Positions 1 to 10,098 of a stretch of 64,000 bases of DNA are shown here, one piece after another (within the stretch, counting starts at the first letter, position 1; each line of letters begins with the position of its first letter). The position numbers were made by a program, and so were the translations under genes. Location: contig OY821517.1 of NCBI GenBank assembly GCA_963682025.1, positions 20,584,048-20,648,047 on the forward strand, read 5' to 3'. The notes below the pieces were generated by a model. It was not told the origin of the DNA. It worked only from the letters and a program-made list of their open reading frames with translations, and did not search any database. The DNA is from Cordilura impudica (Eukaryota; Arthropoda; Insecta; Diptera; Scathophagidae).

Positions 1-196
1 GGTCCGTTTTTCGGCCAAGTCCCCATATAAATATAGCAACCGATATGAACTTTTTCATATCTGCAGCCAAAAAAATTAATAAAAATGCCACTCAAATTTG
101 GTTTTAGCTTATTTTCTATATCCACTTAGTTGGACCGAAGAGATAGGGTCTCTAAACCATGGTCGGTCTAGACCGACTAAAATTTTCTTACTTGTT
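1..196 (+). mobile_element. DINE-1-like element, 3' part (copy A)
   Basis: The window opens inside a repeat seen about a dozen times here. Visible are the conserved block with 'atatgaactttttcatatctgc', the 16-bp palindrome GTCGGTCTAGACCGAC at 162-177 and the terminal CTTACTTGTT at 187-196. This end matches the layout of Drosophila DINE-1 (INE-1): a hairpin of the form TAGTCGG...CCGACTATA, then a pyrimidine-rich tail. DINE-1 is known as a non-autonomous rolling-circle (Helentron-related) element. The 5' half lies outside the window. The open frames across it are chance products of the repeat, not genes. Confidence 0.8.
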
Positions 197-505
197 TATA
201 TTTAATTTTCCAAAACTGACAAATAAATTAAATTATTCGTTTGGGCTAATCATTCTATTATATTTTTTGTTACCTAAAACAGAATTTGATTCATGCAATT
301 TCCTTTCGCCTAAAACTATCAAACCCGATTTATTGTTTTTATTAACATTTAGCAACAATTTGTTACAATATCTGTTAAAAAATTTTTGGTTTCAAATAAA
401 TTTTGGTAATAGAATGAAATGTTGTAATCAAGAATTCCGAAAGACGAATCATGTTATAGCTGGGGTCATTGAGTTATCTCAATGGGATTGATCTAATAAT
501 TTGTA

Positions 506-879
506 CTAGCAGATTCCAGCACTCGAAATTCGAGTGCAAATTCTAGGAAATTTTATTTTTTCATTTAATAAAGACCCTAAAGATATGCTTCACAATTCAA
601 CTCATTTTAAATGAAGAAAACAAACTCAACACATTAACACAAACACATCAACAAATTCAATAAACACACACATAGCATTGTATAGTTTGATGTATGTGTT
701 AGTAGCAACTTTAAACTATCATAACTCCAAAAGATATTCCAGGTGATGAAAATCTGTAAATCTGGGTAACAGCTAAAAAGAAATACCTTTCAAATGATAA
801 ATTTTTTGTCAAAATCGAGGTAAAACTGTGACACTTACATCGGTCACAAAAAAATCCCCTAGCCTATTAATATTATAGA
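506..879 (-). mobile_element. Helitron-like non-autonomous element, near full length
   Basis: On the minus strand this copy starts with TCTATAATATTAATAGGC and ends with CTAG (506-509). The 3' end carries a perfect inverted repeat, GCACTCGAA (519-527), A, TTCGAGTGC (529-537), ten bases inside the CTAG. The 5' flank is A and the 3' flank is T. A TC start, a CTRR end, a subterminal 3' hairpin and insertion between A and T are the hallmarks of Helitrons. Seven further copies or fragments in the window share these ends. No coding capacity. Helitron membership is an inference from the ends. Confidence 0.65.
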
Positions 880-3038
880 TAGAAATGTTGATTGGTAAAT
901 GTTGTTTTTTTTTCTATTGAAAGTATATTCGTTTTATTAGAATTATGTTTTTATGATACGTAAAGAATAAATCATATTGCGTTTGAAAATTTTTATTATT
1001 TATAGTAAAAATGATTATTAGTTGATTAAATTTTTTCTAGTGGCAACGAAGTTACTACCAGTTCAGCAAATACCTGAAAATCTCCCACAAATATGGTTTA
1101 TTCTTCGGTTTTGTGTCTAGATATATTCTCCTTATCCTGAAAATTATATTTCAGGGTATCGTATAGTTGGCCTAGAGCCACATGAAATTTCTTTCCTGTT
1201 GTTTTCTTATAAATTTAATTTGAAAAAGTTTCGTGCTGAGTACAACAAACTCGGATTATAAGCAAAAGTAAAACCATAGGTAACAAACACTCTCACTTGT
1301 TACTTGTTGTTATTCGTTAGCTTTTTTCGTCATTAACTATGACAACTTATTTTTAATTGTAATAGTCTGCTACAAATATTAGATATGAGAAGGAAACACA
1401 ACAGCAACAACAACAAAAGTGATAATAGAAAATAGACCACGTCAATATCTGGAGCACTCATGTCTGGCACACATCATGCTTGTGTATGAAAAAGTATACA
1501 TACATACATACATATGTGTACTTCATACATACAAAAGCTACAAGTATTGCTGTGTTTCCTTATTGGATCTTTTATTTGACTTCATCATTATTATCATCAT
1601 CATCGTTCTCATGGTGTAATAATTAAATTGTCTTACTAATTTCTTTAGATTCTATACATATTCTATAATACATACAAAAAAACTCACACATATATGATGT
1701 TCATGTATATACACACACACACACACACAGTAAGCGCGTGTGTTTAGGCTTTACTTTTATTACAAAAGAAAAAAAAGCGGCTGTTTTTGACATTTTGTCG
1801 TTTATAAATTGTTTTATTTATTTATTTTTTCTTTTTTGTTTATATGTGTCCTTCTTTCCGCTGCATGTGCCTGTATGCCAGTTTAACAATTTATTTGATA
1901 TAATTTTTCTTTCCGAGTTTTCCATTATATAGCCTTTACTTTTCCCCCCTTTTTTGGGTTATTTAAGTAAAGTGTTGTTGTTCCCAAAAATAGGATTAAG
2001 TTGTTAGCATTGATTGATTTTTATATTGTTCTTTGTCCTTTTCTAGTTTCTATGAAATAACTTTAGCAATGGTTGTTGGTTGGGGGGAGATATAATTTGC
2101 AAGTGATTGTTTAATCTATTGATGTTTCTTGTGTTGTAATAGGCATTATTAACATAAGTATATTAAGCAAAGAAATACTCAAATTGTGTACTTATGCTAC
2201 TTCTGCTTTGTCTGTTTGTAAGTTTTTCTATAACAATTTGATAAGGAAGATTATAAACTTGTTGAAAGGGATAAAAGGCTTAAACAAATTTATAGTTATG
2301 TTTATATTGTAATAATTTACTTAGGCATCTTTAAGATATGTTGTTGATTTATGTTGAAATGAAATGTTTCAAAGTAGGACAAGATTTATCAATAACAGAA
2401 AATTTGTTTATCTAGAAGACTTTAAAGATGAACATTAAGGCGTTTCACCAAAAACTATTTTTTTCGATTTTTTAATAGCCCAAAAAATTTTGGTGGCCGG
2501 CTTGGGTTCACTGAAATCGATTTTATCTAAAAACAATGAGTGTCAAACTAAAATTCTTTTTTTTAATCTTTTTTCCTATTGTATTTTTTTCACAAAATCA
2601 GACATATCTCTTCTGACGAGTACGAGTCTAGCAATAAAAATTATTTGCGAAAAAAATATTATTTATTTGAGGTACCCCTAATTAAGTGTAAAAATTATAT
2701 ATTTTCCAAGTTCTAAATTCAATTACTCAATTAACTGAAGTATTTGGGCTTAGTAATGAATGTAATTAGTCTACGAAATACATTTCATTTGAACCCCATT
2801 ATCATATTTTTATATATTGGTACAAAATTCATCTAAAGAAGCAATGCAATTGGATAAAACAATGACTATCTTTCTGTTTTTAATATAGTAAGAGACATAA
2901 TTCTGTCAAATGAAAGGAATTTTGTAGGCCTATCTATTGAGTACGTCAAGTAGTCGAGGTTTGCCACTTGGGAAATACTGAATTTTTAACATTGAGGTTA
3001 TCAGAGTTTCCCTTAAAATACCAGCTTTTATCGTAGAT
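880..3038. other. AT-rich sequence without recognised gene
   Basis: No coding similarity seen on either strand. It contains a short TACA microsatellite at about 1496-1513 and a (CA)n tract at about 1711-1729. All open frames are short and of low-complexity composition. Confidence 0.5.
1711..1729. repeat. (CA)n microsatellite
   Basis: About nine perfect CA units, directly readable. A TACA run lies about 200 bp to the left. Confidence 0.9.
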
Positions 3039-3752
3039 TGATCTGGACCCAAATTTTATTATACCCATCGCCTCAAAATCACTTTCGGAATCGATTTAGC
3101 GATGTCCGTCCGTCCGTCTGTCGGTTCGTCTGTGTGTCCATGTAAATTTTTTAATCAAACTACAGGTCGCAAATATGAATACATTTCGATGAAATTTAGT
3201 CACTAAGTTTCAATCGATCATAGCATGATCGCTATTGAAATTGGAGAAAATCGGTTCATGTTCAGACCTAGTCCCCATACAAATGATCCCTATGAGATCG
3301 ACTTAAATTGCCATAATATCCAAATTATCTTATAGATCTCGGTCAAATTGGGTTTGTATATGTTTATTACTCCTATTAGTCAGTAGTCCAGGAACCAAGC
3401 CTATAGGACAGTTGTTAGTCATAGCCCCCATATAAAGCTGATTCCCGATTTTCACTTAATTCTCTCAAAAACACAAAAATTGCACAGATTTTTCTCAAAT
3501 TTGGTTTGCATATGTTTTTGCAAAAAATAAGTCAGGATCGGTCCGTCTTTCGACCTAGTCCCCATAAAGATATGACATGCGATATGAGCTTTCTCATTTC
3601 CGAAGGCAAGAAAATTAATAACAATGTCATTCAAATTTGGTTTATGCTGCTTGTCTTTATCTTATTAGTTGGATCTAAAAGATAGGGTGTATAAGCGCAT
3701 GGTATACGTTGTCGTTTAGTCTGTTTTTACCGACTATAATTTTCTTAGTTGT
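3039..3752 (+). mobile_element. DINE-1-like element, 5'-truncated (copy B)
   Basis: Shares with the other copies the 'ggaccc...tattatacc' block, GATGTCCGTCCGTCCGTCTG at about 3101-3120, the middle blocks and the end TTTTCTTAGTTGT. It is more diverged than copies G or I. The terminal palindrome is degraded and the 5' hairpin is missing, so this is an older copy. Confidence 0.75.
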
Positions 3753-4000
3753 CTTGTGTATAAAATTGATTACAGCGACTTCGTAGCGATAAAATTCTCT
3801 AAATTCTTTAGGGCATCTGTTTTATTTCTTATTACCGATGTATTGTTCTACCATTTTATCCCGATTTGGACCAAACGTATATTCTTTGAAAGGTATTTCT
3901 TTTTAACTGTTCGCCAGATTTACGGATTTTTTAATTTTTCCTTTATTTTGAGTAAATTGCATTTAAAGTTGCTACTAACAAATACATAAATTTATACATA

Positions 4001-4779
4001 TCGCACCTGTACCTCTAAAGTGAGTCAACTTAAAATTTTTCATTAAATGGTGCGTGGTAAAGAAGAAGAAAGCATATATTTCAAAAATTCATAACTGCAC
4101 TGTATTCTTAATCGGACCGGTTTCTGGCATTTCAGCCTTCATCAGCGATTTATTGAACATTGTGATAATTGTTATGTTTTAATTGAATAGGTTGTTTCTA
4201 TATGAAAATTTTTTCTACTTAGGGCGGCCGTGAACCGTGAACCTTCACATACACTCGTACTTGCACTTTTTGTTCAGCGCTTTAACACACTCACCTAAAG
4301 TCAGGCCTACGAGCAGTTTTCGTACCATACAGCTTTACTTTGTATTAATTTCAGAAGATACAACTCTGTCCAAACAAACAATCGTTATTTTTGAATTTTG
4401 AATATTTTTTGCATTTATACTTCCAATTTCCACTATTCTCAGTTTTCGTAAGAGTTGTCATATGTGATGTATGACAATTTTAACTTTTTGCAAGAAAACG
4501 ATACACAGTGGTCATATATATCTACTGTAAAAATCTTACATCGATTTTTGTGTTATAAGAGTAGAATCCACTAAAAAGACTTATTTTGAGTTGCACCCAA
4601 AAAAGTTGTTATTTTTGATGATCACTGAAAAGCTCGCAAAAACAACTACTGTTGTATAATTATTATTCGCAATTCTTTACAACGAAACAACTGTTTTTTA
4701 ATTTTATAGTGAATATTAAAAAAAAAAAACTTTTTTTGCCTCTACTGAAAATTTGTAAATTTTGGGTTGACAGGTGCGA
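4001..4779. mobile_element. TA-flanked MITE with TCGCACCTGT ends
   Basis: Left end TCGCACCTGT (4001-4010) and right end ACAGGTGCGA (4770-4779) are perfect 10-bp inverted repeats. TA lies directly outside both ends (3999-4000 and 4780-4781). Similarity of the ends extends further inward (CAAC..AAAATTT) after a 15-bp insertion near the left end. TA duplication suggests Tc1/mariner-type mobilisation. No transposase. It carries a hammerhead-like core at 4121-4145, described separately. Confidence 0.65.
4121..4145 (-). ncRNA. Hammerhead-ribozyme-like core
   Basis: On the minus strand the sequence reads CTGATGA, a short stem GGC...GCC, then GAAA, the conserved hammerhead catalytic core (C3-U-G-A-N-G-A ... 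G-A-A). The same arrangement, with the preceding bases AATCG, recurs at 56851-56874. Hammerheads are known in Penelope-like elements and in other retroelements. I could not fold clear stems I and III by eye, so activity is uncertain. Confidence 0.4.
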
Positions 4780-4930
4780 TATGCTATGTGTTTGTTTATT
4801 AGATTTGTTAACGTGTTTATTAGTGAGTTTATTATCTTCATTCAAAAAGTGTTGGTTTGTGAACTGGCTAAGTTGAGAAATTAAATTGCTTAGAAAATGC
4901 ACTCGAATTTCAAGCGCTGAAATCTTCTAG

Positions 4931-6305
4931 TTAAGAATTTATATTTCACTTTTAGAGTTGCAAAAAACAAAAACACTTATTTATTGAAGCGACCTAATGT
5001 ACATGCATACAAATATTTAAATAAGAAAATTTTGTTGAATTAAATAGAATATTAAGCTATTTGAAACTCTTGTGCTGAGCTGCCAGCAATCAACAACAGG
5101 AAGAAGAAAGTTTCTTTGATACTAAATTATATTTATAGTTGTTGTTTTTGGGCCCACTTATATCTTATCGTTTATATGAAACTAGTTGTAATAGAGGAAT
5201 ACGGTAAAGCACCCTTCTAGATATATTTTCATGTTATCATTTGATAAGTTTATTCTACATTCTTTAAATTTAGTCTTATTTTTGTTATATCTTTTTTTCT
5301 TTAGTTCTAAAATTTTTCGGCTCAATTATTATTTTTGGTACAAATTTTGAAATAGCCAAATTTTTTCCATAATTTTTGGTTTACACAAAAAAAAATATTT
5401 TCTGCTAATATTAGCATAAAAACCGAAATTTTTTAGCTGTCTTGAAGCTCCTTTAATGTGAATTTGCTGGTCTCCCGTTTACAGCAGGAGAGCAGTATAT
5501 CTGGAACCAAAAAGGTAGTAGCACACAGCTCCTGCCTTTAGGCTTTAAAACAACTGTCTGTGGCAATTTTTAATTCAATATATAGAAATAAGTGGAGCAC
5601 ACTTTTAAGGCTTATTAAAAACTTAAAAATTTATTGACGATTTCATGAAAGACAGACCAATATCTGACCAGGGGTCTTTCTAATTTCATAATAATTTTCT
5701 GATATATATTGGGTCCATTTAAAGATTTCATTTATCAGTATCAAAAAATTAAAATAACGAATCATATCTCTGCCAAAAACTGATCGATCTGAATTGCATG
5801 ACTGTCTTCTTTTAACAAAAGGAAATAGTATCAACTTTGGGAAAAAATATTTCTCTTTTTATATGATTTTTCGGAGATGGAGACATTAACATTTTATATT
5901 TCGGTCTTTTTGGCGTTAGTTTAAAAATTTTTATGATATATTAACTTTTTTGAAGTTCTTAAAAATATATGTTATTTATGTTCTACTAAATTCAATTGTT
6001 AGTTAACATAGAAAAAAAGTGACTATTCTATGGCAGCTATTGAATAATGTTTGTCATCTTCTGTTAAGGTCTATGAACTTAACATTTGATGTCTACAAGT
6101 CTTAACATTTAACACTTTTTTTATTGCTTAAGATATAAATAAAATTTCATAAGAAAACCATATTTTAGAATTATTTTTAGCCCTATAGTATGCTTTTTTA
6201 TGCTGCCTAACAGAATATTTTAACTTAACAGATCTTAATATAAAACGACAATAACCAAATATGTATAATTTTTGCTAGTTTCAGTTAAAGGGGCTTAATT
6301 TAATA
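4931..6305. other. AT-rich sequence without recognised gene
   Basis: No coding similarity. Short degenerate modules containing 'cttaacatttgatg' begin near 6060 and belong to the module series listed from there. Confidence 0.45.
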
Positions 6306-6634
6306 CTAGCAGATTCCAGCCCTCGATATTCGACGCAAATTCTAGGAAATTTTATTTTTTCATTATACAATGATCCTAAAATTATGCTAATTATAGCCAA
6401 CTCACAAATCAACACAAAAAACAAACTCATTTTTATTACAAACACATTAACAAATTTGGTACCAACTTTAAATGCCATTTACTCAAAATAAAGGAAAAAA
6501 TTTAAAATCTGTAAATCTGCAAATCGGCTAAAAAGGAATACCTTTCAAATAATATACGTCTGTTCAAAATCGGTATAAAACGGTAGAACAAAACATCAGT
6601 TACAAGAAATCGCCTAGCCCATTAATATTATAAA
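6306..6634 (-). mobile_element. Helitron-like non-autonomous element
   Basis: Minus-strand 3' end CTAG (6306-6309), with the subterminal hairpin degraded to TCGATATTCGA, and 5' end ATTTATAATATTAAT near 6634. Its flanks are again A and T. About 45 bp shorter than the copy at 506-879 because of internal deletion. No coding capacity. Confidence 0.6.
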
Positions 6635-7130
6635 TAGGTTTGCGATTAATTAGGAAAAATCATTTTTAGGACTCAGCGAAAATTAAAAAAATCCATGAGT
6701 TACTTAAGAAAAGTATTAATATTTTTTTTTTATTAATTTATACACTATCCATAATAAGGGGCAAATCGTCGCATTCGAAATCGAGTAAAATCAATCGAAA
6801 TTCCTTATTTTGGTTTATTATATAATGAAGACGGACAACCGTCAGACCTCGTTTCAGTTTTACTATTAACTGTGGACCATAACTCGTTAGCTGTAACACA
6901 GTAATATTACTCTTTGCATTTTATTTTGGAAAATAAAAAAATATTTTTTAGCGAAAAATTTCCACTATGAATGCGAATTGTGTCTGTTAAGTTAACATTT
7001 GATATGAAACAGCTTAAACAGAATTATGTGATTATTCCAAAAAATTTTTCCACTTTCTGCTAAGGTCTGTTAACTTAAAATTTGACGTTAATAATTATAA
7101 ATGATTCAGGGCTTAATAAAAAATAAAAAT

Positions 7131-7639
7131 AAAGAAATCACTACGTACCCGGAATCTCGGAGCGTATTGAGAAATCAGATATATACAACAAAGAGAAATA
7201 CAAAATAGCACCAAAAGCTGGTAACACTTTAAGACAACTTTTCTCCAACACGAAGAACAAAATAAACAAACTTGATAAATCGAATCTAATTTATAAAATA
7301 AAATGCGAAGGTGACAAAAGCAACATATGCAATCAGGTAGATGTTGGAACAAGTAAGAATAAATTAAAAACTAGATTAGCAGGACATAAATCAGACTTGA
7401 GAAATAGGAAAAATTTTACGACACAAAAAACAGCACTTGCGGCCCACTGTGCGGAGAGAGGACATACACCAGACTTTGAAAATGTGGAGATTTTACATAC
7501 CGAAGAGGAATATAAGAGACGCTTTACATTGGAAATGCTACACATAATTACCATACCAAAGGAAAAGAGAATAAATTATAAAACGGACACAGAAAATTGT
7601 GCACATAGCTATAGACATATAATAAGAAAAATAAAATAA
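7131..7639 (+). pseudogene. Penelope-like element, C-terminal RT edge and GIY-YIG endonuclease
   Basis: An open frame of about 165 codons runs from about 7133 to a TAA at 7639. It begins YVPGISERIEK, the motif after the reverse-transcriptase domain in Penelope-like elements, followed by NLIYKIKCEGDKSNICNQ, GTSKNKLKTRLAGHKSD, ALAAHCAERGHTPDF, TLEMLHI and INYKTDTENCAHSYRH, the Penelope GIY-YIG endonuclease domain in order. The usual YIG after the Cys pair reads DVG here, so the catalytic Tyr appears lost. The RT domain is missing: the copy is 5'-truncated at about 7131, where a stop and an AT-rich repeat module replace it. Family identity is confident; function is lost. Confidence 0.8.
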
Positions 7640-8576
7640 GATCAATTAGTGCAATATTAGATGTTAACTCGTTGACACGTCATGTATGTTTAATTATTGT
7701 TACGCGCCTTTTTTGTGAGTTTAATTTTTATATTTTATATATATCTTTATGTTTGTTATTGTCTCTGTTGAACAGTGGTGTAATTATGTTTTATTATTCT
7801 TATAATTTAAGATGTTGAAGATGACAACCGGAGGTTGGCGAAATATTGAAAAATAAATTAATAAAAATAAAATTAATAAAAACAGACCTCGAGCTGGAAG
7901 AAATTATTTAATTAATATTATTAAAATTTTTTAAGCCCCAAACTTATTTAAAATTTTTAAACATATTCACATAAAATTTAATTTTAGCAGAACTTAACAG
8001 ACTCTGGCAAAAGTAATGGAATATTCACATTAAACATTCTTTTAGGGCTTGATAAAAAAAATATAATTTCATAAATTTTTAAATACTAAACTAAGAAAAA
8101 TATGTGATTTTATATTCTTTCATTAAACGCTAAAGTATTTCTAATTTTAGTCTACTTGAAATCTAACGTTAACTTAACATAATTTAGCAGATAGTGAATT
8201 AAGTTATAAAATAACTGCATTATTATATAATATAACTACGTATATTTCTTCTTAAAATATTTGAAAATTTAATTATAATTATTTTAAAATATTTTTCGTT
8301 ACGAAAAGTTGATATGTAGACTAAGTAGAATTTTCATTGCAATGACCCATTATTGCTTCTTTAATTAGAATTTCGTTATAAAAAATTACCTTCCAATTTT
8401 AATTATTTAAAATTTTTTTTTGGTTATTATATAACATACATATGTCTCTTTCTGTTAAGTTTTGTTAAGTTAACATTTTAACCGAAAATTTAAGTTTCAA
8501 TTTTTATTGAGCCCTAAAAGTATGTTTTATATTATTACTTATTAACATTACATTGTTAGTTATGATAAAATTCATA

Positions 8577-9172
8577 ACAAAAATAAGTAAGTCGGTCTGG
8601 ACCGACCATGTTTGTTAAAGTCTCTTGTATTTTGCAAAAATATATACAAACAAAATTTGAGAAGAATCAGTGCAATATTTTTATTTTTTGATAGATTGAA
8701 GTGAAGATCGGGAAGCAGCTTTATATGGGGCCTATGATCAAGAGTTATCCCATAGGGATCATTTTTGGACTACACATTAGTGGATGTAATAAACGCATAC
8801 AAACCCAATTTGGCTAAGATCTATGCGACAATTTGGATCTTATGGCAATTTATGTCGATTTCATGGGGGTCATTTGTATGGGGGCTAGGTCTGGACATGA
8901 ACCGATTCTCACCAATTTCCATACCTTTCATTGTATGGCAGGTGGAGGCTCACATACCAACTTTCATCAAAATGTGTTCATATTTGCGACCTGCAGTTTG
9001 ATTACAAAGTTTACACATAGACGGACGGACGGACGGACATTGTTAAATCGAATCAGATAGTGATTCTGATTCGATCGGTATAATAAAAGATGGGTCTAGG
9101 TCAAATATTTTTGGTAGTTACAAACAGCAGCACGAAGTCATTATACCCAAACCACATAGTGATACAGGGTAC
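8577..9172 (-). mobile_element. DINE-1-like element with internal deletion (copy C)
   Basis: Minus orientation: the terminal CTTACTT...GTCGGTCCAGACCGAC end lies at about 8577-8607 and the 5' hairpin region (ACCACATAGTGATACAGGGTA) at about 9150-9172. The GGAC block is near 9022-9038 and 'gattctgattcgatcggtataataaaag' follows. About 200 bp of the middle after the palindrome is deleted relative to copy E. Confidence 0.8.
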
Positions 9173-9929
9173 ACATATTAAGTTTTTTTCTAAGCCCCAA
9201 AAATATGTTTTATTTTTATAACGCTTAACATCTAAAGTTAATCAACCTTAACAGAAAGGTGAGAAAATTTCTATACGGTTAACTTTTATATTCTGTTGAG
9301 GTCTGTTAAGTTAACATTTGATGCTAAGCTGTATAAAAACAATACATACCTTTAGGGCTACATAAAAAATATAAATATATATATTTATTTTTTTTTAGCA
9401 CTTAAACTGTCTCATATGAATTGTTAGAAATGTTAATTATATAAATAAATATATAAATGTTAACTTATCAGACCTTAACCGGCGACAAAACTTATAGACT
9501 AAGCACAATAGAATATGTATATGTGGTTATCTGTGGTTATAAGGCCTGTTAAGTTGGCAGCTTACTATTAGTACTTCGACAATGTTATGTAATTTTAAGG
9601 CTTATCAAGAAATAGATAAACATATATCATACTAAAAGTTTTAAAATTCGTGAAAGATTAATGATTATTCGATCCCAAAATGCGTGATTGAATTTGGATA
9701 TCTTTTTGAACTGTGAATGTTGATGTACAACTATTATGTGCAACCACTAAAATATTACAACAAACACAGTGGGTTTTTTGTTTTTTTTAGAGGTGTCTAC
9801 ATATCTTTGCTCGTATAAAAGCACAACGACACCCGATTTACCCCATTTGAAACACCGACGTGGTGGGAATAAAGGCGAATGATACTGTCGTAACCCTACA
9901 CTGGTAGATGGTTCATTTTGTGAATGACC
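9173..9929. other. Repeat modules and AT-rich sequence
   Basis: Contains three degenerate copies of the GTTAACATTTGATG module (about 9200, 9300, 9460) and no recognisable coding sequence. Confidence 0.4.
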
Positions 9930-10098
9930 GTGATTTCAACAGACAGACGGACAGACGGACGTCGCTTTATCGACTCGAGCTGTATAAGGATCAAGAATAT
10001 ATATACTTTATGGGGTCGGACATTACTTTTTCGATACGCTACAAATTTAATGACAAACCTATATATACCCTCTGCCATTGAGGTGTGGAGGTTATGAA
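9930..10098 (-). mobile_element. Second DINE-1-like subfamily, Drosophila-type core
   Basis: Contains the CAGACGGACAGACGGAC block, TATCGACTCGAGC, then GATCAAGAATATATATAC and TTTATGGGGTCGGA. That last stretch is, from memory, the same as the core of Drosophila melanogaster DINE-1. The 5' end on the minus strand begins near 10098 with CCTCCACACCTCAATGGCAGAGGGTATA, a CCTC/GAGG hairpin in place of the TATACCC hairpin. Clearly distinct from the abundant TCTAGA-palindrome family in this window. The far end is not determined. Confidence 0.6.

Larger units (their letters stand above)
3800..4930 (+). mobile_element. Helitron-like element split by a MITE
   Basis: The 5' half (about 3800-4000) runs through the conserved 'gttgctactaacaaatacataaatttataca' region. 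The 3' half (4780-4930) resumes with 'tgctatgtgtttg...ttggtttgtgaactggcta' and ends GCACTCGAA...CTTCTAG with CTAG at 4927-4930 followed by T. Removing 4001-4779 and one TA rejoins the element in the order seen in the copy at 36377-36765. The copy is therefore older than the MITE inside it. Confidence 0.6.
6055..9640. repeat. Degenerate short repeat modules (GTTAAGTTAACATTTGATG)
   Basis: A module of the form 'ggtctgttaagttaacatttgatg' followed some tens of bases later by 'tactttttagggcttaataaaaaat' recurs in both orientations, for example near 6063, 6985, 7060, 8450, 9200, 9300 and 9460, and again near 12180 and 12330. Copies are diverged. Other elements (a Helitron-like copy, the Penelope fragment, DINE copy C) lie between the modules. 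I do not recognise the family. It could be an old satellite or the arms of a fold-back element. Confidence 0.4.

Noticed and set aside
7815..7843. TTGAAGA...GACAACCGGAGGTTGGCGAAA after the Penelope fragment, resembling a third hammerhead
   Set aside because: The conserved C3 is T, an extra base lies between the core and the stem, and the stem has a mismatch. It may be a decayed ribozyme, but the evidence is too weak to list.
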